The translations under genes and the position numbers were made by a program. Source: Streptomyces sp. NBC_01210 (GTDB taxonomy: Bacteria > Actinomycetota > Actinomycetes > Streptomycetales > Streptomycetaceae). Taken from it: 64,000 nt of DNA. The notes under the pieces are model-generated. The model made no database searches. It had not been told where the DNA came from and was given only the letters and a program-made list of their open reading frames with translations. The stretch lies in NCBI RefSeq assembly GCF_036010325.1, contig NZ_CP108549.1, positions 6,634,001-6,698,000 of the forward strand, read 5' to 3'. The number at the start of each line of letters is the position of its first letter. The stretch's first letter is position 1. This document shows, in pieces, positions 1 through 10,283 of this stretch.

Positions 1-50
1 GCACAAGATCTCTAGTTGTGTCGGCGGACCAGTCGGCCGGAGGGAAAGCG

Positions 51-1484
51 ATGGGTAGGACACTCGCGGAGAAGGTCTGGGACGACCACGTCGTCCGGCG
101 CGCAGAGGGCGAGCCCGACCTGCTCTTCATTGATCTGCATCTGCTGCACGAGGTGACCAGCCCCCAGGCCTTCGACGGGCTCCGGCAGAACGCCCGCCAG
201 GTCCGGCGCCTCGACCTCACCATCGCGACCGAGGACCACAACACCCCGACCCTGGACATCGACAAGCCCATCGCGGACCCAATCTCGCGCGCCCAGTTGG
301 AAACGCTCCGTAAGAACTGTGCCGACTTCGGCGTACGTCTGCACCCGCTGGGCGACATCGAGCAGGGCGTTGTCCATGTGGTGGGCCCGCAGCTGGGCCT
401 GACCCAGCCCGGTACCACCGTGGTCTGCGGCGACTCGCACACCTCCACGCACGGCGCTTTCGGCGCGCTGGCGTTCGGCATCGGCACCTCCCAGGTGGAG
501 CATGTGCTGGCCACCCAGACGCTGCCGCTGGCCCGCCCCAAGACCATGGCCATCACGGTCGAGGGCGAACTGCCCGACAGTGTCACCGCCAAGGACCTGA
601 TCCTGGCGATCATCGCGAAGATCGGTACCGGCGGCGGCCAGGGCTACATCCTGGAATACCGCGGCTCCGCCATCGAGAAGCTCTCGATGGAGGCCCGGAT
701 GACCATCTGCAATATGTCGATCGAGGCGGGCGCCCGGGCCGGAATGATCGCCCCGGACCGCACCACCTTCGACTATCTGCAGGGCCGCGACCACGCCCCC
801 AAGGGCGCGGAGTGGGACGCCGCTGTCGCGTACTGGGAGACCCTGCGTACCGACGACGACGCCGTTTTCGACGCCGAGGTGTTCATCGACGCCGCCGAAC
901 TGGCGCCGTTCGTCACCTGGGGCACCAACCCCGGCCAGGGTGCGCCCCTGACGGCGAACGTCCCCGACCCGGCTTCGTACGAGGACGCTTCGGAGCGACA
1001 CGCCGCCGAAAAGGCCCTGGAATACATGGGGTTGAGTGCCGGCCAGCCGCTGCGCGACATCAAGGTCGACACCGTCTTCGTAGGCTCCTGCACCAACGGC
1101 CGTATCGAGGACCTGCGCAACGTGGCCGCCATCGTCGAGGGCCGCAAAGTCGCCGACGGCGTACGGATGCTGGTGGTCCCCGGCTCCGTACGGGTCGCGC
1201 TGCAGGCCGTCGAGGAGGGCCTGGACAAGGTCTTCACCGCCGCGGGCGCCGAATGGCGGCACGCCGGCTGCTCGATGTGTCTGGGCATGAACCCCGACCA
1301 ACTGGCCCCCGGCGAGCGCTCCGCGTCCACCTCCAACCGCAACTTCGAGGGCAGGCAGGGCAAGGGCGGACGCACCCATCTGGTCTCGCCCCAGGTCGCC
1401 GCGGCCACAGCGGTACTGGGCCATCTGGCCTCCCCCGCCGATCTGTCCGACGCCGACGCCCGTACGCCCGCTGGAGCCCGATAA
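51..1484 (+). CDS. leuC: 3-isopropylmalate dehydratase large subunit
   Basis: Large subunit of isopropylmalate isomerase, which interconverts 2- and 3-isopropylmalate in leucine synthesis; works as a heterodimer with LeuD in the cytoplasm. The 477-aa product begins [17 protein letters not shown] at 18 is also in frame, but GGAGGG at 39-44 sits correctly for the ATG at 51, so 51 is preferred. The three cysteines expected to bind the [4Fe-4S] cluster are visible: Cys347 in GSCTNGR and Cys407/Cys410 in GCSMCLG, the same numbering as in E. coli LeuC. leuD follows after 2 nt. The upstream control region lies outside the window. Confidence 0.97.
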   Translation: MGRTLAEKVWDDHVVRRAEGEPDLLFIDLHLLHEVTSPQAFDGLRQNARQVRRLDLTIATEDHNTPTLDIDKPIADPISRAQLETLRKNCADFGVRLHPLGDIEQGVVHVVGPQLGLTQPGTTVVCGDSHTSTHGAFGALAFGIGTSQVEHVLATQTLPLARPKTMAITVEGELPDSVTAKDLILAIIAKIGTGGGQGYILEYRGSAIEKLSMEARMTICNMSIEAGARAGMIAPDRTTFDYLQGRDHAPKGAEWDAAVAYWETLRTDDDAVFDAEVFIDAAELAPFVTWGTNPGQGAPLTANVPDPASYEDASERHAAEKALEYMGLSAGQPLRDIKVDTVFVGSCTNGRIEDLRNVAAIVEGRKVADGVRMLVVPGSVRVALQAVEEGLDKVFTAAGAEWRHAGCSMCLGMNPDQLAPGERSASTSNRNFEGRQGKGGRTHLVSPQVAAATAVLGHLASPADLSDADARTPAGAR

Positions 1485-1486
1485 CC

Positions 1487-2080
1487 ATGGAAGCTTTCAC
1501 CGCACACACCGGCCGGGCCGTACCGCTGCGCCGCAGCAACGTCGACACCGACCAGATCATCCCGGCCCACTGGCTGAAGAAGGTCACCCGCGACGGCTTC
1601 GAGGACGGCCTGTTCGAGGCCTGGCGCAAGGATTCGTCCTTCATCCTCAACCAGCCCGAGCGCAAGGGCGCCACGGTGCTGGTGGCCGGGCCCGACTTCG
1701 GCACCGGATCCTCCCGTGAGCACGCCGTATGGGCCCTGCAGAACTACGGCTTCAAGACCGTCATCTCCTCCCGGTTCGCCGATATCTTCCGCGGCAACTC
1801 GCTCAAGAACGGCCTGCTGACGGTGGTTCTGGAGCAGAAGGTCGTGGACGCGCTCTGGGAGCTGACCGAGGCCGACCCGACTGCCGAAATCACCGTGGAC
1901 TTGGAGAAGCGACAGGTTCTGGCCACGGGAATCACGGCTGACTTCGAGCTTGACGAGAACGCCCGCTGGCGGCTGCTGAACGGTCTCGACGACATCAGCC
2001 TCACCCTTCAGAACGAAGCAGACATCGCCGCTTACGAGGCATCCCGACCGGCCTTCAAACCCCGCACAATTGACGTCTGA
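1487..2080 (+). CDS. leuD: 3-isopropylmalate dehydratase small subunit
   Basis: Small subunit of isopropylmalate isomerase, providing the swivelling domain that completes the LeuC active site. The protein is 197 aa, normal for the family. It opens [16 protein letters not shown] and carries the characteristic NVDTDQIIP stretch and the [13 protein letters not shown] substrate-loop motif. It starts 2 nt after the leuC stop, so the two are almost certainly cotranscribed and translationally coupled. A strong hairpin follows directly downstream. Confidence 0.97.
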   Translation: MEAFTAHTGRAVPLRRSNVDTDQIIPAHWLKKVTRDGFEDGLFEAWRKDSSFILNQPERKGATVLVAGPDFGTGSSREHAVWALQNYGFKTVISSRFADIFRGNSLKNGLLTVVLEQKVVDALWELTEADPTAEITVDLEKRQVLATGITADFELDENARWRLLNGLDDISLTLQNEADIAAYEASRPAFKPRTIDV

Positions 2081-2096
2081 GCAGCGGTTTTCCCGT

Positions 2097-2130
2097 ACTG
2101 CGCCCCCCATCGCCCGGTGGGGGGCGCAGT
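2097..2130 (+). terminator. hairpin terminator after leuCD
   Basis: Perfect 13-bp inverted repeat (2097-2109 with 2118-2130) around an 8-nt loop, starting 17 nt after the leuD stop. There is no T-tract, as is common for Streptomyces terminators. Confidence 0.7.
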
Positions 2131-2184
2131 CGCTTGTTGAGACCCTGTCGGGCGACAACTCGCCCCAGATGGCACAATCGGTGC

Positions 2185-2412
2185 ATGGAACGCGACAGCC
2201 AACTCGAGCTCTACGAGGCAGTCGCCGCCCGATTGAAGGAAGCGCACACAAGGGTGCGTGAACTGCAAGTCCCGGAGGGCGTAAGGATGGCGCTGTCCCG
2301 GAAGCTGCTGGTCGTCACGGCCGCGGCGAAGCACGATCTCCCGGATGCGGCAAGGCGTCTGGACCGCTTGATGAAGGACCTCGACGAGGGCCGATTCCCT
2401 GAAGGCGACTGA
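2185..2412 (+). CDS. small conserved hypothetical protein (75 aa)
   Basis: A 75-aa, highly charged, probably all-helical protein beginning MERDSQLELYEAVAARL. It resembles a small conserved protein found between leuD and the HU gene in streptomycetes; no function is known to me. There are no cysteines, membrane segments or signal peptide. The ATG at 2185 has no Shine-Dalgarno sequence but lies just downstream of a -10-like CACAAT (2173-2178), so the transcript may be leaderless. Codon use is typical of the region. Confidence 0.75.
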   Translation: MERDSQLELYEAVAARLKEAHTRVRELQVPEGVRMALSRKLLVVTAAAKHDLPDAARRLDRLMKDLDEGRFPEGD

Positions 2413-2474
2413 CACCCGGAGTTCCGCGACGGTCGACTTCGTTGCGGCACTAGGGTGATTAGCCCGTTTCGTGT

Positions 2475-2503
2475 TTGATTTGCGGTATATATCTGCCTAA
2501 CGT
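2475..2503 (+). promoter_or_regulatory. putative promoter of hup
   Basis: TTGATT (2475-2480) and TAACGT (2498-2503) are separated by 17 bp inside an unusually AT-rich patch, about 50 bp before the hup start. Spacing and sequence suit the principal sigma factor HrdB. Confidence 0.45.
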
Positions 2504-2554
2504 GCGAAAAAGCCTGGACGCATTCGTTCCGGCAATGTCTCCGAAGGGGAAGAC

Positions 2555-3205
2555 GTGAACAAGGCGCAGCTCGTAGAAGCGATTGCCGACAAGGTCGGAG
2601 GCCGTCAGCAGGCCGCCGAGGCTGTCGACGCGGTACTTGACGCGATCGTCCGCGCAGTTGTCGGCGGAGACCGGGTTTCGGTCACCGGCTTCGGCTCGTT
2701 CGAGAAGGTCGACCGTCCGGCCCGTTACGCCCGCAACCCGCAGACGGGTGAGCGCGTACGGGTCAAGAAGACCTCCGTTCCGCGCTTCCGTGCGGGACAG
2801 GGCTTCAAGGACCTGGTGAGCGGCTCGAAGAAGCTCCCCAGGGGTGGCGAGGTCTCCGTCAAGAAGGCTCCCAAGGGAAGCCTCTCGGGCGGTGCTTCCA
2901 CTCGTACAGCGGTCAAGAAGGCCGCCGCCAAGAAGGTCGCGGCGAAGAAGGTCGCGGCGAAGAAGGTCGCGGCGAAGAAGACCACGGCGGCAAAGAAGAC
3001 GACCGCCAAGAAGACCACGGCGAAGAAGACCACGGCCAAGAAGGCCACCGCCAAGAAGGCGACTCCGGCGAAGAAGGCCACGGCCAAGAAGGCGGCGGCC
3101 AAGAAGACCGCCCCCGCCAAGAAGGCCACCGCCAAGAAGGCGCCTGCCAAGAAGGCGACGGCACGCAAGACGACCGCCAAGAGGGCCGCTGCCAGGAAGA
3201 AGTAA
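2555..3205 (+). CDS. hup: HU-family DNA-binding protein with lysine-rich C-terminal tail
   Basis: Nucleoid-associated protein that bends and compacts DNA. Residues 1 to about 92 form a standard HU fold, beginning [16 protein letters not shown] and containing the DNA-minor-groove arm [10 protein letters not shown]. The remaining roughly 120 residues are a repetitive Lys/Ala/Thr tail built from [12 protein letters not shown] units, like the histone-H1-like tails of the actinobacterial two-domain HU (HupS type in Streptomyces). Total length is 216 aa, against about 90 for bare HU. It uses a GTG start with AAGGGGAA upstream. It is a single-gene unit with its own promoter and hairpin. Confidence 0.95.
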   Translation: MNKAQLVEAIADKVGGRQQAAEAVDAVLDAIVRAVVGGDRVSVTGFGSFEKVDRPARYARNPQTGERVRVKKTSVPRFRAGQGFKDLVSGSKKLPRGGEVSVKKAPKGSLSGGASTRTAVKKAAAKKVAAKKVAAKKVAAKKTTAAKKTTAKKTTAKKTTAKKATAKKATPAKKATAKKAAAKKTAPAKKATAKKAPAKKATARKTTAKRAAARKK

Positions 3206-3236
3206 GCGGCAAAGGGTCACAGGGCCACTCACGCGC

Positions 3237-3268
3237 CGGGCCGGACTCCCCCAGGGGAGCCCGGCCCG
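3237..3268 (+). terminator. hairpin after hup
   Basis: GC-rich inverted repeat in two blocks: CTCCCC with GGGGAG forms the apex and GGGCCGG with CCGGCCC the base, with one internal mismatch. It lies between the convergent hup and the small minus-strand gene, so it may serve both. Confidence 0.55.
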
Positions 3269-3294
3269 CGGCGTTTCCGTGGCGTTCGCAGTGG

Positions 3295-3498
3295 TCAGAG
3301 GGTCTGCAGCGTCACCAGCGTGATGCGGAGGGACGTGCCCTCGCCCTCAGTCTCGATACGGACCCGCTGGCCCGGCCGGAGCAGGCGCAGACCACCCGCG
3401 TCGAAGGCAGCGGCATCGAACTCCACCGGCGTGCCGTCGTCGAGCAGCACGCTCCCGCTGCGGGTTTCGGAGTCGTATGTGTACGAGGTCGCCTGCAT
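3295..3498 (-). CDS. small conserved hypothetical protein (67 aa)
   Basis: A 67-aa acidic protein beginning MQATSYTYDSETRSG. The pattern SVLLDDGTPVEFD...LRLLRPGQRVRIE suggests a small beta-barrel of cold-shock/S1-like type, but this is only a shape argument. It lies 43 nt downstream of cofC on the same strand and is probably cotranscribed with it. A GAGGAGG is present upstream, at a long spacing of about 17 nt from the ATG. No function is assigned. Confidence 0.7.
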   Translation of the reverse strand: MQATSYTYDSETRSGSVLLDDGTPVEFDAAAFDAGGLRLLRPGQRVRIETEGEGTSLRITLVTLQTL

Positions 3499-3541
3499 AC
3501 GCGCCAGCCTATCCGCCTCCTCGGCCGTCCACGGCGTGGGC

Positions 3542-4225
3542 TCAGCCGTCCATGACGTGGACGCCGGACTGCCAGCGCTCCGCGGTACGCGGCCCCACAC
3601 CGAGCGCGAGCGCGGCCTTCAGATCGTCGCCGGTGTCCACGTCCTGCCGTACCGAATCGACCCCGTCGAGCAGGATTTCCGCAGCCCCCGAAGCCATGTG
3701 CCGGAGCCGCGAGCGGCCGCCGAAAGCAGGACGCAATTCCACGCCGGGCGCTGCCGAGAGGAATGTCGTGCCGATTCCGGCCGCATCCGTCAGAAATGCC
3801 CGGGGAAATACCGAAGCTGTCGCAAGGACCCGCGCCAATTCCGCGGGACGCAATGCGGGCAGATCGGCGTTGAGTGCGGCGACCGCCGCGGCGGGCCGTA
3901 CCGCCCGCACCGCTTCGGCCCCGTGCGCCAGCGCCGCGTTGAGTCCCGCCGCAGGAGCGTCCGGAACGATCCGCGCACCCAGTGCGGCCAGCTCGACCGC
4001 CGCCGCGGGATCGTCCGTGACGACCGCCACACCCCGCACCGCCGGGCAGGCCAGCGCTGCGGCCACGGTGTCCTGGGCGAAAGCGAGTGCCAGATGCGGC
4101 CGCAGAATGTCGTCCGCCGCCTCCGCGAGCCTGCTCTTGGCCAGTACGAGGGGCTTCAGCGGGACGACCAGGGACCAGAGGGGCGTCGGGTCGGTGTTCG
4201 TGGCGGGCTCTCCGTCCGTGCGCAT
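3542..4225 (-). CDS. cofC: 2-phospho-L-lactate / phosphoenolpyruvate guanylyltransferase (F420 synthesis)
   Basis: CofC/FbiD family nucleotidyltransferase that activates 2-phospholactate or PEP with GTP for coenzyme F420 synthesis. The 227-aa protein has the family N-terminal PLKPLVLAKSRL motif and the LNADLPALRP segment expected at the metal/GTP site. The chosen ATG (4225) has no Shine-Dalgarno but lies shortly after a GACAAT on the minus strand, so it may be leaderless. The frame stays open upstream, but the DNA there overlaps the divergent acyltransferase. The preferred substrate cannot be told from sequence. Confidence 0.85.
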   Translation of the reverse strand: MRTDGEPATNTDPTPLWSLVVPLKPLVLAKSRLAEAADDILRPHLALAFAQDTVAAALACPAVRGVAVVTDDPAAAVELAALGARIVPDAPAAGLNAALAHGAEAVRAVRPAAAVAALNADLPALRPAELARVLATASVFPRAFLTDAAGIGTTFLSAAPGVELRPAFGGRSRLRHMASGAAEILLDGVDSVRQDVDTGDDLKAALALGVGPRTAERWQSGVHVMDG

Positions 4226-4375
4226 CGGGTGCCCATTGTCGCCTGAGCCCGCGAAGATCCGGAGGGCTGGGCCTGTGGCCGGGGCGTACGGTGTTCTCGA
4301 CAGACCAGGGGCCTGGGGCGACACTTGACCCCCAGCAGCCAGGCAGCATGCCCGGTGATAGAGGAAGGTGTCCGA

Positions 4376-5128
4376 GTGTCCCGCCGTACAATCGGCTTCT
4401 GGTACCGCCTGGCGGCGGCCATCACTAAACCGCCGCTGTTGCTTCTGTTCAAGCGGGACTGGCAAGGAATGGAACACATTCCGGCTGACGGCGGATTTAT
4501 CACCGCCATCAATCACAACTCGTATCTCGACATGTTCTCCTACGGTCACTTCCAGTACAACACCGGACGTGTGCCCCGATTCCTGGCCAAGGCCGCGCTC
4601 TTCAAAGCGCCCGGTGTGGGGATCCTTCTGCGAGGTACCGGCCAGATTCCCGTCTATCGCGAGTCCTCCAACGCCTTCGGCGCCTTCCGCGCCGCCGTGG
4701 AAGCCGTGGAGCGCGGTGAATGCGTCGCCTTCTACCCCGAGGGCACTCTCACCCGCGATCCAGGCCAGTGGCCGATGACCGCGAAGACCGGAGTGGCGCG
4801 TGCGGCACTGCTGACCAAGGCGCCGGTGGTGCCCGTCGCCCAGTGGGGCGCCAACTTGGCGATGCCGCCGTACGCCAAGGAGAACAAGGTCCGCTTCTTC
4901 CCCCGCAAGACGCTCCAGGTGAAGGCGGGGCCGCCGGTCGACCTCACGCCCTTCTACGACCAGGAGCCGACGCCGGAGGTGCTGAAGGAGGCGACCGAGA
5001 TCATCATGTCCGCCATCACCGGTCTGCTGGAGGACCTGCGCGGCGAGCGGGCGCCCGAGAAGCCGTACGATCTGCGCGAAATCCGCGCTCAGGAGCGCCG
5101 CAAGGCCGCCGAGGAGGGCACCAAGTGA
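4376..5128 (+). CDS. 1-acyl-sn-glycerol-3-phosphate acyltransferase family protein
   Basis: Membrane-associated acyltransferase of the PlsC/LPLAT family, likely acylating lysophosphatidic acid in phospholipid synthesis. The two hallmark motifs are present: H-x4-D as NHNSYLD and the glycerophosphate-binding FYPEGTLTRD. The start is GTG at 4376, preceded by GAGGAAGG with a 7-nt spacer, giving 250 aa. The stop overlaps the start of gpsA (GTGA), so glycerol-3-phosphate synthesis and acylation genes are coupled, which supports the lipid role. The C-terminus is highly charged. Confidence 0.9.
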   Translation: MSRRTIGFWYRLAAAITKPPLLLLFKRDWQGMEHIPADGGFITAINHNSYLDMFSYGHFQYNTGRVPRFLAKAALFKAPGVGILLRGTGQIPVYRESSNAFGAFRAAVEAVERGECVAFYPEGTLTRDPGQWPMTAKTGVARAALLTKAPVVPVAQWGANLAMPPYAKENKVRFFPRKTLQVKAGPPVDLTPFYDQEPTPEVLKEATEIIMSAITGLLEDLRGERAPEKPYDLREIRAQERRKAAEEGTK

Positions 5129-6138
5129 CGCGCGCAGTCGCCAGGGCAGCAGTATTCGGAACCGGCTCGTGGGGCACGGCGTTCGCCATGGTCCTCGCCG
5201 ACGCGGGCTGCGAGGTGACCCTCTGGGCCCGCCGCCCCGAAGTCGCCGAAGCCGTCAACACCACCCGCACCAACCCCGACTATCTGCCGGGAATTGAGCT
5301 TCCGGAGTCGGTACGCGCCACCACCGACCCCGCCGAGGCCGCGGCCGGCGCCGACTTCACGGTCCTCACCATCCCCTCGCAGACCCTGCGCGGCAACCTC
5401 GCGGACTGGGTGCCCCTGCTGGCGCCCGACACCGTGCTCGTCTCCCTCATGAAGGGCGTCGAACTCGGCACCGCCAAGCGGATGAGCGAGGTCATCGAGG
5501 AGGTCGCCAAGGTCTCCGCGGACCGGGTCGCCGTGGTCACCGGACCCAACCTCGCCAAGGAGATCGCCCAGCGCCGGCCTGCCGCGGCCGTGGTCGCCTG
5601 CCGCGACGAAGCCGTCGCACGGCGCCTCCAGTCCGCCTGCCACACCCCGTACTTCCGCCCGTACACCAACACCGACGTCGTCGGCTGCGAACTCGGCGGC
5701 GCGGTCAAGAACGTCATCGGTCTCGCCGTCGGAATCGCTGACGGCATGGGCCTGGGCGACAACGCCAAGGGCTCGCTCATCACCCGCGGCCTCGCCGAGA
5801 CCACCCGCCTCGGCCTCGTGATGGGAGCCGACCCAATGACCTTCTCCGGCCTCGCCGGACTCGGCGACCTGGTCGCGACCTGCTCCTCGCCGCTCTCCCG
5901 CAACCACACCTTCGGCACCAACCTCGGGCGCGGCATGACGCTCCAGGAGACCATCGCGGTCACCAAGCAGACCGCTGAAGGCGTCAAGTCCTGTGAGTCG
6001 GTGCTCGATCTGGCGCGCCGGCACGGGGTCGACATGCCGATCACCGAGATGGTCGTCGGCATCGTCCACGACGGCAAACCGCCGGTGGTCGCGCTCAAGG
6101 AGCTGATGTCACGCAGTGCCAAGCCGGAGCGCAGCTGA
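5125..6138 (+). CDS. gpsA: glycerol-3-phosphate dehydrogenase [NAD(P)+]
   Basis: Makes sn-glycerol-3-phosphate from dihydroxyacetone phosphate for phospholipid synthesis. The 337-aa protein has the N-terminal Rossmann motif GTGSWGTAFA, the catalytic-lysine region ELGGAVKNVIGLAVGI and the conserved GLAGLGDLVATCSS. Translation starts at the GTG overlapping the acyltransferase stop. A perfect short hairpin (6157-6175) separates it from ddl. Confidence 0.96.
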   Translation: MTRAVARAAVFGTGSWGTAFAMVLADAGCEVTLWARRPEVAEAVNTTRTNPDYLPGIELPESVRATTDPAEAAAGADFTVLTIPSQTLRGNLADWVPLLAPDTVLVSLMKGVELGTAKRMSEVIEEVAKVSADRVAVVTGPNLAKEIAQRRPAAAVVACRDEAVARRLQSACHTPYFRPYTNTDVVGCELGGAVKNVIGLAVGIADGMGLGDNAKGSLITRGLAETTRLGLVMGADPMTFSGLAGLGDLVATCSSPLSRNHTFGTNLGRGMTLQETIAVTKQTAEGVKSCESVLDLARRHGVDMPITEMVVGIVHDGKPPVVALKELMSRSAKPERS

Positions 6139-6156
6139 CGTGGCTCGCGGTGCCCT

Positions 6157-6175
6157 GTGGGGGGAATCCCCCCAC
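6157..6175 (+). terminator. short GC hairpin between gpsA and ddl
   Basis: Perfect 9-bp inverted repeat GTGGGGGGA/TCCCCCCAC with a 1-nt centre, 18 nt after gpsA and about 30 nt before the ddl start. It could terminate the gpsA transcript or sit in the ddl leader. Confidence 0.4.
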
Positions 6176-6204
6176 GCCTTCCAAGCGGGTAGTCTCATCG
6201 CGAT

Positions 6205-7337
<1,133 letters not shown>

Positions 7338-7362
<25 letters not shown>

Positions 7363-7419
7363 GGCACGTTTCGGAAGAGCGCCGCTTGGAAGCAGCGCCG
7401 CCCGACCGGCCCGCGTCAG
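7338..7419. repeat. imperfect direct repeat of the ddl 3' end
   Basis: GCGCCGCCCGACCGGCC occurs at the end of ddl (7338-7354) and again 57 bp later (7395-7411); each copy is followed by a similar YGCGYYAG. The second copy lies in noncoding DNA between ddl and the convergent lipoprotein gene. Confidence 0.6.
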
Positions 7420-7422
7420 AGG

Positions 7423-7896
7423 TCAAAGGCTGGCCGGGACCGTCTTCTTGACGGGCCCGGCCAGCTCTGTGAGCGGCCCGATGTCATGGGCGTACTGCTT
7501 CCCCAGCGTGACCTCGACATAGGTCTTGCGGTAGGTGGTGGTGAACCGGGGGCCGGCTTCCCGCTGCTCCAGCAGCCAGTTGACCCCGTTCACCTCCACG
7601 CCCTTCGACTGGGGGTCACTCATCTTCTCCGGCCGGGGGACGCCGCAGCGCAGTACGATCGCGGCATCGCCCCAGCCGGCGGTCAGTTCGGAAGCCGGTT
7701 CGGGGTCGTTGCGGTCCTGTCCGGCGACGGAATCGGGCAGCTCCTTGTGCAGCGCACGGCACAAGGAGACCTCCTCCGGCGGGGGGCTGGGAACCGTGAT
7801 CGACGCCGCTGCGTCCGTGGAGGAGCAGCCCGCGGCAGCCAAGAGCACAACGGCGGCTGCGGACAGGCAGAAGGGCCGGCGGCGGTATGAAGTCAC
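7423..7896 (-). CDS. DUF3515 family lipoprotein
   Basis: Probable exported lipoprotein of 157 aa. A basic n-region and hydrophobic stretch lead into a lipobox LAAAGC with the lipidated cysteine at residue 24. The rest matches the actinobacterial DUF3515 pattern, with two mature cysteines (in SLCRALHKEL and VLRCGVP) that could form a disulphide, and the conserved GVEVNGVNWLLEQR. The function of the family is unknown. It lies just downstream of the Lrp-like gene on the same strand and converges on ddl. Confidence 0.85.
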   Translation of the reverse strand: MTSYRRRPFCLSAAAVVLLAAAGCSSTDAAASITVPSPPPEEVSLCRALHKELPDSVAGQDRNDPEPASELTAGWGDAAIVLRCGVPRPEKMSDPQSKGVEVNGVNWLLEQREAGPRFTTTYRKTYVEVTLGKQYAHDIGPLTELAGPVKKTVPASL

Positions 7897-7916
7897 CGGC
7901 CAAGCGTAGACGGGGG

Positions 7917-8150
7917 CTACAGGTGCACGACCGGGCAGGTCAGGGTGCGGGTGATGCCGTCCACTTGCTGGATCTTGGCGACCACCATGCGACCGAGATC
8001 ATCGACCGTCTCGGCCTGGGCGCGCACAATTACGTCATAGGGACCGGTTACGTCCTCGGCCTGTATCACTCCCGGAATCTTGCCGATGGTCTCGGCGACG
8101 GTCGACGCCTTGCCCACCTCGGTCTGAATAAGGATGTACGCCTGTACCAC
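7917..8150 (-). CDS. Lrp/AsnC effector-domain (RAM) protein without DNA-binding domain
   Basis: A 77-aa stand-alone ligand-binding domain of the Lrp/AsnC family (RAM domain), with no helix-turn-helix. Such proteins assemble through the beta-alpha-beta fold and may bind amino acids or modulate full-length Lrp proteins. The frame remains open far upstream, but GTG at 8150 has GGAGG (minus strand) directly before it and begins the conserved VVQAYILIQTEVG. The upstream extension would be antisense to thiL and is rejected. Confidence 0.88.
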   Translation of the reverse strand: MVQAYILIQTEVGKASTVAETIGKIPGVIQAEDVTGPYDVIVRAQAETVDDLGRMVVAKIQQVDGITRTLTCPVVHL

Positions 8151-8379
8151 GGAACCTCCAGGGCGGCCACGAGGATCATGTGGGGAGAGAAGAAACGCCA
8201 CGGTATCGCGTCGCCGCGGGCTGCGGGGAGACCTGCGCGCCGGACGATGTCCGCAGCGTGGCGTACGAAATGCAGAAGTTGGCGTATGTCTTGACGGTAC
8301 GTACCGCGAAGACGGCTCGCGACCGCAAGCAAGCAGCACTGCCGGACGTTCCGGCAGGACGACGGAGAGGTGAGACTCG

Positions 8380-9351
8380 GTGAAGGGCACTGTGGGCGAG
8401 TTGGGGGAGTTCGGGCTCATCAGGGAGCTCACCTCCCGGCTCACCTCCACCCCCGCGGTACGGCTGGGGCCCGGCGACGACGCCGCGGTCGTGGCCGCAC
8501 CCGACCGCAGGGTTGTGGCAAGTACGGACATCCTGCTCGAGGGACGGCACTTCCGCCGCGACTGGTCGACGGCGTACGACGTAGGCCGCAAGGCCGCCGC
8601 CCAGAACCTGGCCGACATCGCCGCGATGGGCGCGGTCCCGACCGCGCTGCTGCTCGGCCTGGTCGTCCCGGCCGAACTCCCGGTCACCTGGGCCACCGAG
8701 CTGATGGACGGCATCCGGGACGAGTGCCAGGTCGCGGGCGCGGCGGTGGTCGGCGGCGATGTCGTACGAGGCGACCTCATCACCCTCGCGATCACCGCGC
8801 TCGGCGATCTGCGCAACCACGAGCCGGTCACCCGGGCCGGCGCCCAGCCCGGCGATGTCGTCGCGTACACCGGCTGGTTGGGGTGGTCGGCGGCCGGGCA
8901 CGCGGTGCTCTCGCGCGGCTTCCGCTCGCCGCGCGCCTTCGTCGAGGCGCACCGGCGGCCCGAGCCGCCGTACCACGCGGGCCCGGCGGCGGCCGGCCTC
9001 GGCGCCACCGCCATGACCGATGTCAGCGACGGACTCGTCGCCGACCTCGGGCACATCGCGGACGCCAGCAAGGTCCGTATCGACCTGCGGTCCGGCCTCA
9101 TCGACATCCCCAGCCAGATGAACGACATCGGCCAGGCGGTCGGCGTCGATCCGCTGCAGTGGGTGCTGACCGGCGGAGAGGACCATGCGATCGTCGCGAC
9201 GTTCCCTCCGGACGCGAAACTGCCGGCCCGCTGGAAGGTGATCGGCGAGGTGCTCAATCCCTCGGCGCTGCCACAGGTGACCGTCGACGGTGCGCCGTGG
9301 ACCAGCAAGAGCGGCTGGGACCACTTCGGGGACATCGAGGACGGCAAGTAG
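8380..9351 (+). CDS. thiL: thiamine-monophosphate kinase
   Basis: Phosphorylates thiamine phosphate to thiamine diphosphate. The 323-aa protein belongs to the PurM-like/ThiL superfamily: [12 protein letters not shown] at the N-terminus, the GPGDDAAV metal/ATP motif, and [10 protein letters not shown]. The GTG start at 8380 has GGAGAGG 9 nt upstream. thiD follows after 10 nt, so the two thiamine genes form one unit. No THI-box riboswitch is visible upstream, where the divergent Lrp-like gene lies. Confidence 0.95.
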   Translation: MKGTVGELGEFGLIRELTSRLTSTPAVRLGPGDDAAVVAAPDRRVVASTDILLEGRHFRRDWSTAYDVGRKAAAQNLADIAAMGAVPTALLLGLVVPAELPVTWATELMDGIRDECQVAGAAVVGGDVVRGDLITLAITALGDLRNHEPVTRAGAQPGDVVAYTGWLGWSAAGHAVLSRGFRSPRAFVEAHRRPEPPYHAGPAAAGLGATAMTDVSDGLVADLGHIADASKVRIDLRSGLIDIPSQMNDIGQAVGVDPLQWVLTGGEDHAIVATFPPDAKLPARWKVIGEVLNPSALPQVTVDGAPWTSKSGWDHFGDIEDGK

Positions 9352-9361
9352 ATTCGGGGGC

Positions 9362-10150
9362 ATGGACATACCCCCTCGCGTGCTCACCGTCGCCGGGTCC
9401 GACTCCGGCGGCGGTGCCGGCATTCAGGCCGACCTGAAGACCATGCTGGCGCTCGGAGTGCACGGCATGAGCGTGCTCACCGCCGTCACCGCGCAGAACT
9501 CCCTGGGGGTGCAGGGCGCGTGGGAACTGCCCGTCGACGCGGTACGGGCCCAGTACCGCAGCGTCGTCGACGACATCGGCGTCCAGGCGGTGAAGACCGG
9601 CATGCTGGCGTCGGCGCCGCTCGTCGAGACGGTCGCCGAGCTGCTGGCCGGCACGGACGCGCCGGTGGTCGTCGACCCCGTGGGCGTCTCCAAGCACGGG
9701 GACCCGTTGCTGGCCGCCTCCGCACTCGACTCCGTACGCACCAAGCTCCTGCCGCTGGCGACCGTGGCCACGCCCAACCTCGACGAGGTGACCCAGCTGA
9801 CCGGCGTCGTGGTGAGCGACGAGGACGGGATGCGCCGGGCCGCGGACGCCGTGCTCGGCTTCGGACCGCGCTGGGCACTGATCAAGGGCGGGCATCTCGC
9901 GGGCGACGCGGTGGATCTGCTGACGGACGGCGCGGAGGAGCATTGGCTGCGCGCGCCCCGGCACGACAACCGGCATACGCACGGGACGGGCTGCACGCTG
10001 GCGTCCGCCGTCGCCGCGGGGTTGGCGAAGGGAATGGAGGTCCCTCGGGCCGTACGGGCCGCGAAGGAGTACGTCACGGGCGCGATCGCGGCCGGATTCG
10101 CGCTGGGAGGCGGGATCGGTCCTGTGGATCACGCATGGCGCCTGCGCTGA
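9362..10150 (+). CDS. thiD: hydroxymethylpyrimidine/phosphomethylpyrimidine kinase
   Basis: Bifunctional HMP and HMP-phosphate kinase of the ribokinase fold, supplying the pyrimidine half of thiamine. The 262-aa protein starts [20 protein letters not shown], has the HMP-site segment and the anion-hole/catalytic motif [10 protein letters not shown] near the C-terminus. It is short like classic ThiD and lacks the TenA-like C-terminal fusion seen in some actinobacteria. It ends before a bidirectional hairpin shared with rpmB. Confidence 0.95.
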   Translation: MDIPPRVLTVAGSDSGGGAGIQADLKTMLALGVHGMSVLTAVTAQNSLGVQGAWELPVDAVRAQYRSVVDDIGVQAVKTGMLASAPLVETVAELLAGTDAPVVVDPVGVSKHGDPLLAASALDSVRTKLLPLATVATPNLDEVTQLTGVVVSDEDGMRRAADAVLGFGPRWALIKGGHLAGDAVDLLTDGAEEHWLRAPRHDNRHTHGTGCTLASAVAAGLAKGMEVPRAVRAAKEYVTGAIAAGFALGGGIGPVDHAWRLR

Positions 10151-10212
10151 CGGGCGCGAGGGGGTGCGCCGGATGCGGGGGGCGCGGGGCGGGGAATGCG
10201 CGGGCACGGCGA

Positions 10213-10242
10213 AAAGCCGGCCCACCGAGGTGGACCGGCTTT
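10213..10242. terminator. bidirectional terminator between thiD and rpmB
   Basis: AAAGCCGG (10213-10220) pairs with CCGGCTTT (10235-10242), with a CCACC/GGTGG inner stem and one mismatch. A-rich and T-rich ends on both sides allow it to act for both convergent genes. Confidence 0.7.
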
Positions 10243-10283
10243 CAAGGCAACCGCAGGGGCTGCGCTACGACGAAACGTCGCGG

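Noticed and set aside
12..1424. 470-codon open frame antisense to leuC
   Set aside because: Shadow of leuC produced by high GC content; no recognisable domains, while leuC on the other strand is complete with its cluster cysteines.
8151..9347. N-terminal extension of the Lrp-like protein
   Set aside because: The frame is open but antisense to thiL; the GTG at 8150 with GGAGG is the proper start.
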